Assembly (NCBI GenBank): GCA_032622095.1
Contig: CP136062.1
Span: 136,126,960 to 136,190,959 of the forward strand
Reading direction: 5' to 3'
Length of the DNA stretch: 64,000 nucleotides
Origin: Siphonodentalium dalli
Lineage: Eukaryota; Mollusca; Scaphopoda; Gadilida; Siphonodentaliidae
This document shows, in pieces, positions 1-10,077 of this stretch; position 1 is the first letter of the stretch; every line of letters starts with the position of its first letter. The notes under the pieces are model-generated. The model was given only the letters and a program-made list of their open reading frames with translations. It was not told where the DNA came from and ran no database searches. Position numbers and translations under genes: made by a program.

Positions 1-100
1 AAAATCATTGCCGTCCCAAACAAAAGAGTAAATAATTATATTTGTGCATCCATAGCTGCCTTATGTTATGCCCAAGCAATGTATGTTGTCAATATATAGA

Positions 101-210
101 GGATCTACAACGAGTCCCCAGTTTATAGCGGAATTTACAAGACTCGTCTAGTAACTTATTACTGGACGAGTTTTGTAAATTCCGTTATAAACTTGGGACG
201 AGTTGTGGAT
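101..210. repeat. Short inverted repeat (foldback/MITE-like)
   Basis: Arms of about 50 bp (101-154 and 159-210) are near-perfect reverse complements around the central segment. Both ends carry the core CAACGAGT/ACTCGTTG. A diverged relative with the same core lies at 1128-1212. No coding content. This is probably a small foldback MITE; no clear target duplication was found. Confidence 0.75.
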
Positions 211-604
211 TCTATTTATTACATGATCCAAAATCTCGATAAAACATACTTAAATCAGCAAATGGGACGTGAAACTAACATCGTCTTCTATAAGGCATGC
301 CATGACGTTTCACGTAATTATGCGTTGTTTGTCCGCATAAAGAAATTGTCCCAGATAAATACTCTTTGATGTATTTAGTGGCGTATATTTAATGAAATAA
401 CTTTTCAAACTCTTCATTCATTAGAGTTTGTTGGAAATATAGTGTAAGCCATAGTATATTAAGACGTAGCATACGAAATGTAAACAGACGACAAACCGGA
501 AGTCAAAGTTCACCTGGCACTATTTCATGTTATTAAACGAACGTTTAATGCCACAATTTATAGAATGGGTTAATTGAATGGAATGTGGATAGGATCATGT
601 AATA
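211..604. other. No recognisable feature
   Basis: AT-rich sequence. I see no convincing coding frame, RNA gene or repeat here. Confidence 0.5.
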
Positions 605-1090
605 AATCAATATATGTGGTTAGTTAGTCAATATTTGCAGCTATTTTGCCAATAAATATTTGCAGCTGCTTTGTCAATATATGTGGTTAGTTAATCAATA
701 TATGCAGCTGCTTTGCAATTATATGCAGATACTTTGTCAATATATGTGATTAGTTGAGTAGATATAATTTATGTGGTTAGTTAGTCAATATATGCCACTT
801 TGCAATATATAATGCTACTGTGTCAACATATGTGATTAGTTAGTCAATATATGAAGCTACTTAGTCAATCTATGTGGTTAGTTAGTTAGTTAGTTATTCA
901 TTATATGCATCTAATTTGCCATGTGCATCTACTGTCAATATATGTGGTTAGTTAGTCAATATATGCAGGTACTTTGTCAACATATGTGGTTAGTTAATCA
1001 ATATATGCAGCTACTTTGTCAATATGTGAAGCTACTTTGGCAATATGTGCAACTACTTCGTCAATATATACAGTTACTTTGATAATATAA
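605..1090. repeat. Degenerate tandem repeat, tcaatatatg family
   Basis: Units of about 20-25 bp of the form 'gtcaatatatgtggttagtta' alternate with 'gtcaatatatgcagctacttt' across the interval, with many indels. The same family resumes at 1655-1887. This looks like an old minisatellite. The second block is separated from the first by a palindrome and about 400 bp of unrelated sequence. Confidence 0.8.
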
Positions 1091-1127
1091 CATAGTGTGT
1101 GGCACATGTACGTTATTCAACATATAG

Positions 1128-1212
1128 ATGATCTCCAACGAGTTGGGATATATTATTTTATGAAACGAGTTTGATAAAATCTTATTTCCCAACATAACGA
1201 GTTGAAGATTTT
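1128..1212. repeat. Imperfect inverted repeat related to 101-210
   Basis: The left arm reads GATCTCCAACGAGTTGGGA and the right arm is its imperfect complement, ending ACGAGTTGAAGATT. It shares its boundary sequence (tataga-gatct-caacgag) with the inverted repeat at 101-210, so the two are copies of one small family. Confidence 0.65.
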
Positions 1213-1654
1213 GTATATCACATGGAAAAAATGCCATTTAAAAAAATCTAAATCCGTAAAAGAAGCTGCAAAATGCATACAGTAACGGCGTTCGCTGAGA
1301 CGCTTCACAGCCGTATGCGACATTATTGCGCTCTGGTGCTGGTGACGGAAAATATATATCCCCCAATTTGCCTCTTTGATTTTGTGTCCATTTTTGTTAG
1401 TGCACTGAAGTTAGACAAGAATTTAACTTTAATGAACAAAGCAATCATTTTGTATCGCCTGGTGTTGGTGTCATGTGTGGCTTTTCGAAATAGTATTAAT
1501 CCGCCCGAATCAATGTAAAGACGCGCGGTCATTCTGTTGGTGCGATGCCACGTGATATGTAACTAGTGAGAGATAGGGAAATATGTAATGGCTTTTATTG
1601 ATACAATAGTGGTTTCATGTGATATATAATACTGTCATTATACAGAGCTCATTT
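1213..1654. other. Unannotated spacer with an unsupported 81-codon frame
   Basis: An open frame at 1273-1518 has no recognisable domain, and an overlapping antisense frame exists. I see no reason to call it a gene. Confidence 0.45.
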
Positions 1655-1887
1655 CTCTTTTCAATATATGTTGATAGTCAATATATGGAGGTTACTTCGT
1701 CACTATATGTAGTTACTCTGCCAATAATATGCACTCATTCTATTGTCAATATAAGTAGATATTTAGTCAATATATGTGGTTAGCTAGTCACTATATGCAG
1801 TTACATCGTCATCATATGGAGTTACTTTGTCAATATATGCAGCGCGTTGCTTGTTTCAATACATGCGGTATTTTTAATCATTATATA
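1655..1887. repeat. Second block of the tcaatatatg tandem repeat
   Basis: Same degenerate units as 605-1090, for example 'gtcaatatatgtggttagct'. It ends exactly where the Helitron-like element begins at 1888, so the array may have been the insertion target. Confidence 0.7.
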
Positions 1888-3047
1888 CTAGGTGAAACTG
1901 GTTCCATTCGGGAGCCTTTATTCAGCGTCGGAGGGGCCTGCGGCCCCTTTGTGTGTTAGGGACCTGTGGCTCCTGTGTGCACTTCGCGCACATGACAGAC
2001 ATATCCTACTTATATATATATATACTAGAAGGTGACCCGACTTCATTCGGGCTTTGACCTTGAATTGTCCATTTTGAAGGTCAAGGTCAAGTGGGGTCAC
2101 GATTTGACCAGTCCAAAACACTGCCCGGACAAAAGTACCCGACAAACGTGCCCGTCGAAATCCATCCGATTTTACCCGATTTGACCTTGAATTGATCATT
2201 TTGAAGGTCAAGGTCTGGTCGGGGTCACGATTGGACCCGTCCAAAACAATCAGTGGACAAAAGTAACCCCACGTATCAAATTTCGTCGAAACCCCATCAA
2301 ATTGGCGATTTGACCTTGAAGTTACCCGATTTCAAGGTCAAGGTCACGTCGCACGGACAAATGAATATGCTTATGAGACTCGCCATAAGAAAGTACCCCC
2401 ACATACCAAGTTTCATCGAAATCCCGTGATATTCGGGCGTTTGACCTTGAAATTACCCGATTTAAAGGTCAAGTTCACGTCGCACGGGCAAATTAATAGG
2501 CCTATGCCACTTCCTGGCCGAAAATATCCCCACATACCAAGTTTCATCGAAATCGGATCGCCCGTTTTCGAGTTCATCACGAACACACACACACAGACAC
2601 ACAGACAGACAGATCTTCCAAAATATATAATAGATATATATTAGTCATATTATTATGCTACTCCAATATATCCTCGGGAAAATAGGTTCATGTTGGACCT
2701 AAATATTGACATTGGTTCATACTGGACTTATTTGGTTTTTACAAAAGCCCATAGTTGATTTATACCCGTTATTCTTTTGGGGGATGGCGCGGGTCACAGT
2801 AAAACACACATATAAAGAGTGTATAATATATTGGTGCGGAAATAGGCCCATAATGAGCGTATTTGTTTTTTTGTTATTTATTTAATTAAAAAAAATTTAG
2901 ATACAAATTTTGAAAAAATAATGGCGGTGTAACCTCCGCCGGTGTATCCCGAGTTACTACATGCACCAATTTTTTTTTGAAATCGGACCAGCAATCTGAA
3001 AATCCGGACAGACGGATAGACAGATCCTGCTATTTTCTATATAGAGA
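1888..3047 (-). mobile_element. Helitron-like non-autonomous element (outer copy)
   Basis: Read on the minus strand, the element starts TCTCTATATAG after an A at 3048 and ends CTAG before a T at 1887, as Helitrons do (5' TC, 3' CTAG, insertion between A and T). Near the 3' end are the motif 'tgcgcgaagtgca' and a GC hairpin of the type GGGGCCGCAGGCCCC. It aligns along most of its length with the plus-strand copy at 45607-46029, sharing the 'gatctgtct-tccgtctg' head, 'gggtataa-tc-actatgggc' and the same 3' hairpin region. It carries no transposase. It is interrupted by another Helitron-like element at 2025-2634. Confidence 0.75.
2025..2634 (-). mobile_element. Helitron-like element with four ~129-bp internal repeats, nested
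   Basis: On the minus strand it begins TCTATTATATATTTTGG after an A at 2635. It ends with the hairpin CCCGAATGAAGTCGGG, 7 nt and then CTAG, followed by a T at 2024. This is a textbook Helitron 3' end. The body holds four tandem units starting near 2053, 2180, 2309 and 2440 (periods 127, 129 and 131 bp), each opening TTTGACCTTGAA. No coding capacity. The flanks close up as an A|T insertion inside the outer element at 1888-3047. The minisatellite core resembles that of mollusc pearl/HINE-type elements, which is family knowledge and not shown here. Confidence 0.8.
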
Positions 3048-4734
3048 TATGCAGCTTTAATATCTCGCGCCCCACTAAGTTTGGCATGCACACACTATAT
3101 TGGCCGGCATTCCACTACTACCTGGACGGTTGACACTCCAACCCACACATAACTGTCTGCAGCTCACAAGTGCATGTACACTGCCAAACAGGATTTTCTT
3201 ATTTTGAGATGAAAAAAAAAAAAAAAAAATCAAGAAATATTGTCGTGGGAGTATATACTTTTCTGCATCAGATTTTCCTATAGAAATTTAAATTCTAATT
3301 ATGACAATATTTGTCTTCCTATTTTCCGTAAGAAAGGATCAATTATTTTTCTCATGAGTTCTTAGTATTAAGAAATAATGTTTAAAATCCTAAAGTCATT
3401 ATCGATTCAAAGGTAAGAAGTAAATTATTTTCTCAGAAGACTAGAAAACTAGAAAAGCCTTGGGAATGTACTTATATCTAGAAATTATATTTCTTAAAAC
3501 TAGAAATTATTTTTAATACGCTAAGAAAGACCTTTTCTTACTTGCTAGATAAAAGTAAGAAAAATATTCTCAAATTTCTAGAAATATAAGAAAATGGGTT
3601 TCTTTGCAATTTCTAACATTTCGACAAGTTAATTTCTTATGTCAAGTAAGTGGAAAGACATTTTGTAGTACACTTAGAATATAGTTTTTTCTGAAAACAA
3701 GAGAACAATTTTCTTAACAGTGAGTAATGTATTCCGAGTCACTTTTCTCCTAAAACTGCTGATGTATTGTCTTACCACATATAAAGAGGTGACACAACAT
3801 TCTAACACTACAGAAAATTAATTGATTCCCTTAAAAACCAAATACAAACAGATATAACCGGGTACCCAGATATGGAATAATACCCAAACTGTTCAAAGTT
3901 TTGAACATGTGAATTTAATGCAAAAATCATACTAATTATATATAGCTGGAGTTTAATATGAATGTCATACTGTGTCACCAAGCTGACATAAAAACGACTC
4001 GTTGTCACGTGTAAGCTTCAGTCTAGTGGCCAAAAAATGAATACTACCAGTATTTGGGCGACACACAATGTACCAATTTCCTCCACACCTGGTTTCATTA
4101 ACCCCCGAAATTATATGTATATAGCTATGGAAAAAAGGCGATGACATACCCGTAGAACATGTAGGAATATATAATTTCATGCCAGTCTATAAAGCAATGC
4201 CGTGGAAAAATATGTCAATTGCAAGCGCTGTTTAAGTAGGGGGGAATTGATCATTTGAGAGTGCATTAGAAGTGGGACTGTTCCAGCGAGACTGAGGATG
4301 CCCCATACAGTGCATTGGACTATGTTATGGGTAGACATAATAATGTCTTTGGTTTGTTTTCTGGCCACGCATCCGATTTAGCAACAAAAAGAACAAATTT
4401 GAGCTCCATGCACGATTTCAGTCAAATTTTCGGAAATTTGGAAGAGGCTATATGGCCGCGTCCCTGCTCTATAGACACCCGCTGGTGGAACCGCACGAAA
4501 ATGCAAGGATATCCGAGTGGTCGTCATGGTTCACATAAACGATAATATAATATTATCTGAGAATAGGCAACTGGGAACGGAATTCGTGGTGCTCAGATAT
4601 AGTCATCTGAGTTGATATATCTGCAAATAATTCACATATTGACTCGATTCACCGATGATAGTTTTTGTCTAGCCATTGATAGTCACATTAAAGTTTGAAA
4701 CAGTTTCTCGCTCTTTTTCCATGCACACATTGAT
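3048..4734. other. AT-rich unannotated region
   Basis: 3190-3760 is dominated by 'ttctaag' and 'aagaaa' words and a 17-A run. A similar-looking stretch lies at 20030-20570, but no clean alignment is evident by eye. The frames at 3808-4545 have no recognisable domains. No gene is supported. Confidence 0.5.
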
Positions 4735-5100
4735 TTAGGCTTAAGGGGGAGACGCACGTTTTGCATAAATCCAGCCAAAAATGGCAAGATATTTTCAGCA
4801 AAGAATTTCTCTGAATCTATCTGGCAAAAAATCTTTAATTTCACGTATCATCATCTTCATTGTATGTAGAATCTGAGCAATTATTAAGAGACATAAAAAA
4901 CAATGGATTTGATACATTTGATAGGGTTGAAAATTATATTGAATTGTTTCCCCGTTCGGTACCAAGAACTGCTCGAATAATTAACAATTTCACACAAAAC
5001 TCTAATCACCAAATAGCTTATTGTCTTGGTTCTATGAGAGGAGGCTTCATTTGTATCATAATGTTGAGTTAGATTTTTAATTGTATAATATAGCATCATA
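4735..5100. repeat. Dispersed repeat with copies at 32925-33085 and 35240-35355
   Basis: 4735-4880 matches 32925-33085: both read 'gcataaatccag', then 'gcaagatattttca', then 'catcatcttcattg-atgta'. 4965-5070 matches 35262-35355 through 'aaatagcttattgtcttgg' and 'catttgtatcataatgttgagtta'. Both parts being shared with loci 2.3 kb apart elsewhere suggests one longer element that was later split. No coding sequence is seen. Confidence 0.6.
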
Positions 5101-6497
5101 CCCCCATATATTATAATGAAGAATAAAGCAGTTAAAATATTTCAGCCCAATGAAAACAAATGTTGATATGCAGTGGTGTCCACTCAAGCAGGGAGCAATC
5201 AACATGAATTAGGCCACAGTGTTAAGAGATATGGTGGTCAGCTTTAACTTGGTTATGAACCCATGACCCACAACTCATCTCAGCCCAATTATTCATTGAT
5301 CAACAGGCATTGCATGGAAATCCTCAAATGTAGAAAACTAATTATGGGTAGTTGCCTTTCTTAATGAAAATAATCATTAAATTTCACATATAAAGAATAA
5401 TTAAGTCTCCTCTCATGATCTTGAGATATGATATCATGGATATATGAACTGCACTTTTAATTTTTTTTTTTTTTACAGAAGTTTTTCGTAATTGAAAACA
5501 GTAAAATTTTATATATATTTCATGCCATGAAACTAAAGTAAATGAGGTTATAATATTCAATTGGTCGATTGTTCTTAAATATTGTGTCACAATAATCGCT
5601 TGTACCAAATTTCACCAAAATATTCCTAACAGATTTTGAGAAAATCCATTTTGAAAACTTAAAGGTCTTAGTTTCATCAGTTTTACATATCTCGAAGCTC
5701 TTTATGTGTACACGACTGGTGAAGTTTCTAGTCGCAATGTTGTTTCATAAGTATATATAAAAAAAACAAATTTATTACAGTTATACATTTTCTAAATTGT
5801 TTTATTTACAAGATTGTTGAAGTTTCCACACTGGTCTCCATTCTATTTTTATTTGTTATTGTGGTGAAAATAAAAGATTCCATTTTTTTTCTAAAAATGT
5901 CCACGCCGGGCTATTTCCGAAGGGTGTCGGGAAGGAAGTGTTTCACCTTTCTGTTCCATATGCAACATGAATGTCATTTCCTCTAAGGCCTATATATGAG
6001 GTCCAAATAACACAGCCTACACGTTTGGGATTTTAAAGTTTCCAGTAACAAAAATACGAGAGGGTATAAAAATGTGTTGTTGTTTTTTTGGCAGTTTCGT
6101 CCACCCATGCACCCACCACACGGGCATACATTCCTGCTAAAATATTACATACAGCCCCACCCCTTTTTGTAAAACACAGTTCATTCCTTCAGGCCAGATG
6201 GTGAGAACGTTATCGAGCAAATATGAAGGACGAACAAGAGATCATGTAGAGTTTTACAATTATTTTGTCTGGGGAATATACGTGCTCTTCAGAAACTGAT
6301 TGTCCCATGTATCAGAAATGAGCTCGACAACCTTGGCAGACGGACTACACCTAGTTTCCCTATAATGAGGACACTTAAGTCCAGTCGATATCATATGTGG
6401 CAAAACAAGAAACCCGTCGGATCTTTGTGGCTATCTATAAGTGTGGTTAACGGGAAAAACACAGTGAAATGAGGACACTCTATCTGGCCCATATTAA
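5101..6497. other. No recognisable feature
   Basis: AT-rich sequence with T-runs near 5460 and 5760. I found no credible gene. The last few hundred bases may be 5' sequence of the LINE that follows, but nothing coding could be read there. Confidence 0.4.
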
Positions 6498-6896
6498 GAT
6501 ATTATAGCGTATAGATATGGTGTCCTGTTTCCACAACATAAGTTTTTTGTTTCCTTCGCTTCTTTCGTCAAACGAGCAAAACAGAAACGCCTATTCCCCT
6601 GGTATGCACGACAATCACGACGTATACAGAACGCGGAATCAGCACCCATTCAAACAACCAGACTTTTTGTTGGAAATGTTCTAGCAGATCATAGCGCAGA
6701 AACCATTGCCATTATACTAATTGACGCAAAGGTGACATTCTCCATTGTTCACCTATTTGGACTCAGAAAAGATTGTACGAGAACTGCCCGTATCAATGTT
6801 CAGTGCTCAGATGCTGCCTTCTGCAAAGGTCCGGACTGTTGGCCCTGTTCAGACTGGGTACCATATGAAGACTTCATCGCGAGAAAACGGCAATAA
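6498..6896 (+). pseudogene. Open frame resembling the C-terminal part of a LINE ORF1 protein
   Basis: A 132-codon frame runs from the stop at 6495-6497 to TAA at 6894-6896 without an ATG. The later part contains TTRLFVGNVL, like the first strand of an RRM-type fold, and a C-terminal segment with CWPCSDW and a basic end. LINE ORF1 proteins often end with an RRM-like domain and a small domain containing a WP motif, so this may be ORF1 of the LINE whose endonuclease starts at 7546. The spacing (650 bp) is enlarged by the palindromic repeat at 6911-7425. The N-terminal part was not found. Recognition is by pattern only; an unrelated chance frame is possible. Confidence 0.35.
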
Positions 6897-6910
6897 CGTT
6901 TCGTGTATAT

Positions 6911-7425
6911 AAGGATTAACTGTCATGTGGACTGTTTTTATGGAGAAGTAACCGTGAGGTAAGTGGACATAACTTGTGTAAAACCCGAAGGGTTTTACAT
7001 ACAAGTTATGACCACTTACCTCACGGTTACATCTCCATAAAAATAGTCCACATGACAGTTAATCCTAATATTTATATACATTTAGCGAAAAAGCCACTTT
7101 TGTAAATGTATTTATATCGAAAAGTGTATCGTGACAAAAACAGCCCAAAATACCCAATAGCACCCTTGGCAAAAGTTAATAGGAACAATTTCTCTTCATA
7201 TTGAAACCCGATGATGTATTAAGTCAATCCTGCGCGAGTCCAAATGCGCCCAAAACATTACGCGTTCGTCTTTCCAAACCCAATGACGTATCGATGGTGT
7301 TATGAGCTTGGTGTTATGAGGTGTTGCGCATTCACCGAGAAATAACTGCAACTAGCCACGTGGGCGCCGACTAATCATAATGCTGGATTTAGTGATGACA
7401 ACACTTAGTATGTAAATATATTGTT
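6911..7425. repeat. Palindrome-headed dispersed repeat
   Basis: 6912-7066 is a near-perfect palindrome whose arms begin AAGGATTAACTGTCATGTGG. It is followed by about 360 bp ending CAGTATGTAAATATA. A second copy occupies 34163-35110, with extra sequence in its middle. No coding content. It lies between the ORF1-like frame and the LINE endonuclease, which suggests insertion into an existing LINE. Confidence 0.75.
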
Positions 7426-7545
7426 ATAACCTTCCGTGTATGCCAAATTTCTCAATTTGGCTTGCACATCCGTTATCTGTTGAATTCTATCCTATATTCT
7501 TTCCACATTCTGTGTCTAACGTTGTATCACTTGATACTGATAACC

Positions 7546-8462
7546 ATGTTAAACGTAGCTACGTGGAACTGTATCGGCCTACTGTCTAGTTGCGCATACC
7601 TGAATACATTATTGTCTGACCATGATGTCGATAGATGTGGAATAGCCGAACATTGGCTTCACTCACATAACGTGCACTTTCTTGAGCTTGTAAACGATTT
7701 GTATACTTATCATGCAGTGTGTGACTCCTCCCAACGATTGCCACTCCAGAGGGGGAGATACAAGGGCAGTGTGTGCTTGATGTGGAAGAAATCTATTCGT
7801 GATAGAGTAACCGTTCTTGACATTAATTGATGATAATAGAATATGCGGTATACAACTTCAACTGGAACCATGCAGGCGTCTCTTTATATATTTTTCAAGT
7901 ATACCTACCCTCAACAAATTACACGACAAAACACTATGAAGAATATATACAACAACTGAATGATTTAATGTCCATATTCAAATCCCTTGGCCATATAATG
8001 CTGATGGTAGATTTCAATGGTAACCTCGAAAAGCACGACGCGAGGAATAGAGCGTTTGCACAACTGCTAGATATGGTAAAATTGTCATCTGCGCACTGCA
8101 CACCAACCTCTATAGGTGCCAAGACCACATTTGTCCCCGCGGACGGTGGCCCTGGTACGGTCATTGATCATATCCTTATACCCTCCGCCGAACTTCATAG
8201 AGTTGAACACATCGAAGTCCTGGACGACTCTGCAACCAATGTATCAAATCAACGCCCAATATTTTTGAAAATCCTATATGATATTGCAACGTCAACTACT
8301 AGAGCTACACCCATGCCAAAGATAGACTGGAATAGAGCCATTAGTTCCGCAGATTCCATAGATGCATATCAGCTCTATATACACAACAACTTAGAATTTC
8401 GTACAATTAGTAACAAAAACGAAATAGATGCTTATTACAACGAAATGGTCAGAATTGTATAA
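7546..8462 (+). pseudogene. LINE endonuclease domain (APE type), decayed
   Basis: The ATG at 7546 opens LNVATWNCIGLL, matching the first conserved motif of apurinic endonuclease-like LINE domains. GIAEHWL supplies the catalytic Glu motif. After a frameshift near 7820, the second frame (from 7827) holds VYLPSTN, MVDFNGNL (usual motif GDFN; the Gly is replaced by Val) and VIDHILI (the Asp-His motif), then QRPI in place of the usual HRP/H. In active copies this domain nicks target DNA to prime reverse transcription. The frame ends at TAA 8460-8462, and the same frame reopens directly into the linker. The frameshift, the stop and the altered catalytic-motif residues mean it is inactive. Confidence 0.8.
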
Positions 8463-10077
8463 GAAGCAGCTCGCATATCAATTCCACCCAAAAAATTAAA
8501 TCGTCACCTCAGACCATTTTGGAATGATGTTCTGAAGGAGCTCCACAACGAAATGGTCCTGAAGCGACGTGAGTGGATTTCTTATGCCAGACCTCGAGAT
8601 CAGTCACACCCTGCATACCGAGCATACAAGGAATCAAAATGTTTATTTCGTCGTGAATTTCGGAAATCAAATGAAAAACACATCCAACAACTTGATGATC
8701 GACTTGATAGATTAGCAGAAATGGATATTAACGCCTTTTTTAGAACCTTCAATAAAAGACGCTCCGATAGAGGTATCACGTCAAATTATCTATTTGAAGT
8801 AAATAGTTCCACTCTAAGTGTCGGCGCACACGATCACGGTTGTCCCCGGTTTACCCGGCTGCGGTGTAAATCGGCCCCGATAAAATCGGGGGGTTCAGCG
8901 CACACGAGTCCGATTTTCACTCCGGTCATATGCATGCTATGCCTACGCTCACTGTAGTAAATAGCCAACTGGTGTGGTCAGCCGATCTAGACATTTACTA
9001 TAGCTAGTCATGGTGATTTATATTAATATGTATTTCTAAAGACTAATATTTATTAATAATAAACTGAATGAATATATAATATTAATAATAATATATTTAT
9101 ATATTGAATTTGAGGTCACGGGCAATACTGTGAATACTGCCAATAGCCGTACATTGGCGTAAACTACCTTTCCACAGCTACCGCCTTCTTGTTGCGATTA
9201 CTATATACGGGCACCTATTTTCTGACCATAGGTCTACCAGCAGTTGTTACTTGTCGATGGATCAGAATTCTTGACATAATTTTCGAATAGCGGTCGCTGC
9301 TAACTATTCCGACATTTTGAATGATGTTTTGGTCATGTGACAAGCAAAACACGCGCGTTGCCATCGTCACGAGCCGGTTTTTCCGGATGAAATCAAACTC
9401 AGTTTGATCGGTCCGGTTAAATCGGATCCGACAAAAACCGGCCCAAAGTGTCGGCGCACACGATCCCGGTTGTCCCCGATTTACACCGCAGCCGGGTAAA
9501 CCGGGGACAACCGTGATCGTGTGCGCCGACACTAAGAGAACCAAGTGACGTAATACAAGCATGGGCATCTTACTTTGAAAACCTCTATTCCCCATTAGTC
9601 AGCGATGACTTCGACGAAAACCACCATACATCTGTCAATAATCAAGTTGAAGAACTATCGCGGTTACTCGAAATATCAGACCTTGATACCGAACTATGTC
9701 ATGAAATTTCTTTAGAAGAACTTAAAAACGTACTGAAATCCGCCAAAAAAGGCAAAGCTCCCGGATTCGATTCATTGTGCTATGAGCACATTGTACATGG
9801 TGGTGATTTCCTCCAGCTCTCAGTAGTTAGGCTTTTGTCGAAAATGCTGGAATTCAATCACGTACCCGCACGAGCAAAAGTCGGCATGATAATTCCTCTA
9901 TATAAAGGAGGAAACAAACCCAAAAATAAGTTTGACAGTTACCGCGCCATCACATTGCTTCCTATCCTATACAAGATATTTGAGAAAATAATTCTCGTGC
10001 GCCTTGAAACCACTTCCCCCCAACTCATGAAAGTGCATCCTCTTCAACATGGTTTCCAAAAAGGAATTAGCTGTTTG
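8463..10077 (+). pseudogene. LINE linker and N-terminal half of reverse transcriptase, split by an insert
   Basis: After the stop at 8460 the same frame continues to 8816 as a basic linker (for example REFRKSNEKHIQQLD). It is broken by the element at 8818-9532 and resumes in phase at 9536. The resumed part contains KGKAPGFDS (the LINE palm-entry motif), IIPLYKGG, YRAITLLPILYKIFEKII and QHGFQKGIS. These are standard blocks before motif A. It stops at 10077 because the minus-strand LINE was inserted after the ATTAGCTGTTTG target. The catalytic motifs A to C are on the far side, at 13024 onward. Confidence 0.8.
8818..9532. mobile_element. PIF/Harbinger-like non-autonomous DNA transposon
   Basis: The 715-bp insert begins GTGTCGGCGCACACGATC and ends with its reverse complement. 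The inverted repeats are about 57 bp, and the right end is itself an 85-bp palindrome (9448-9532). It is flanked by TAA at 8815-8817 and 9533-9535, the 3-bp TWA duplication typical of PIF/Harbinger. Removing it with one TAA puts the host LINE back in frame. The interior (about 8930-9420) is AT-rich and has no transposase; the frame at 9215-9595 on the minus strand crosses the element's end and is an artefact. GTGTC ends with a 3-bp duplication make this assignment likely but not proven. Confidence 0.75.

Noticed and set aside
1273-1518. 81-codon frame with an antisense partner
   Set aside because: No motif; the antisense frame is equally open, so coding is not supported.
4315-4545. 76-codon frame starting MDYVMGRHNN
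   Set aside because: No recognisable motif, no splice or promoter evidence, length expected by chance.
5240-5280. B-box-like GGTTCATAACC on the minus strand
   Set aside because: No A box at a suitable distance and a mismatch in the core.
9215-9595. 126-codon minus-strand frame
   Set aside because: It crosses the right end of the Harbinger-like insert into the LINE, so it cannot be an ancestral gene.
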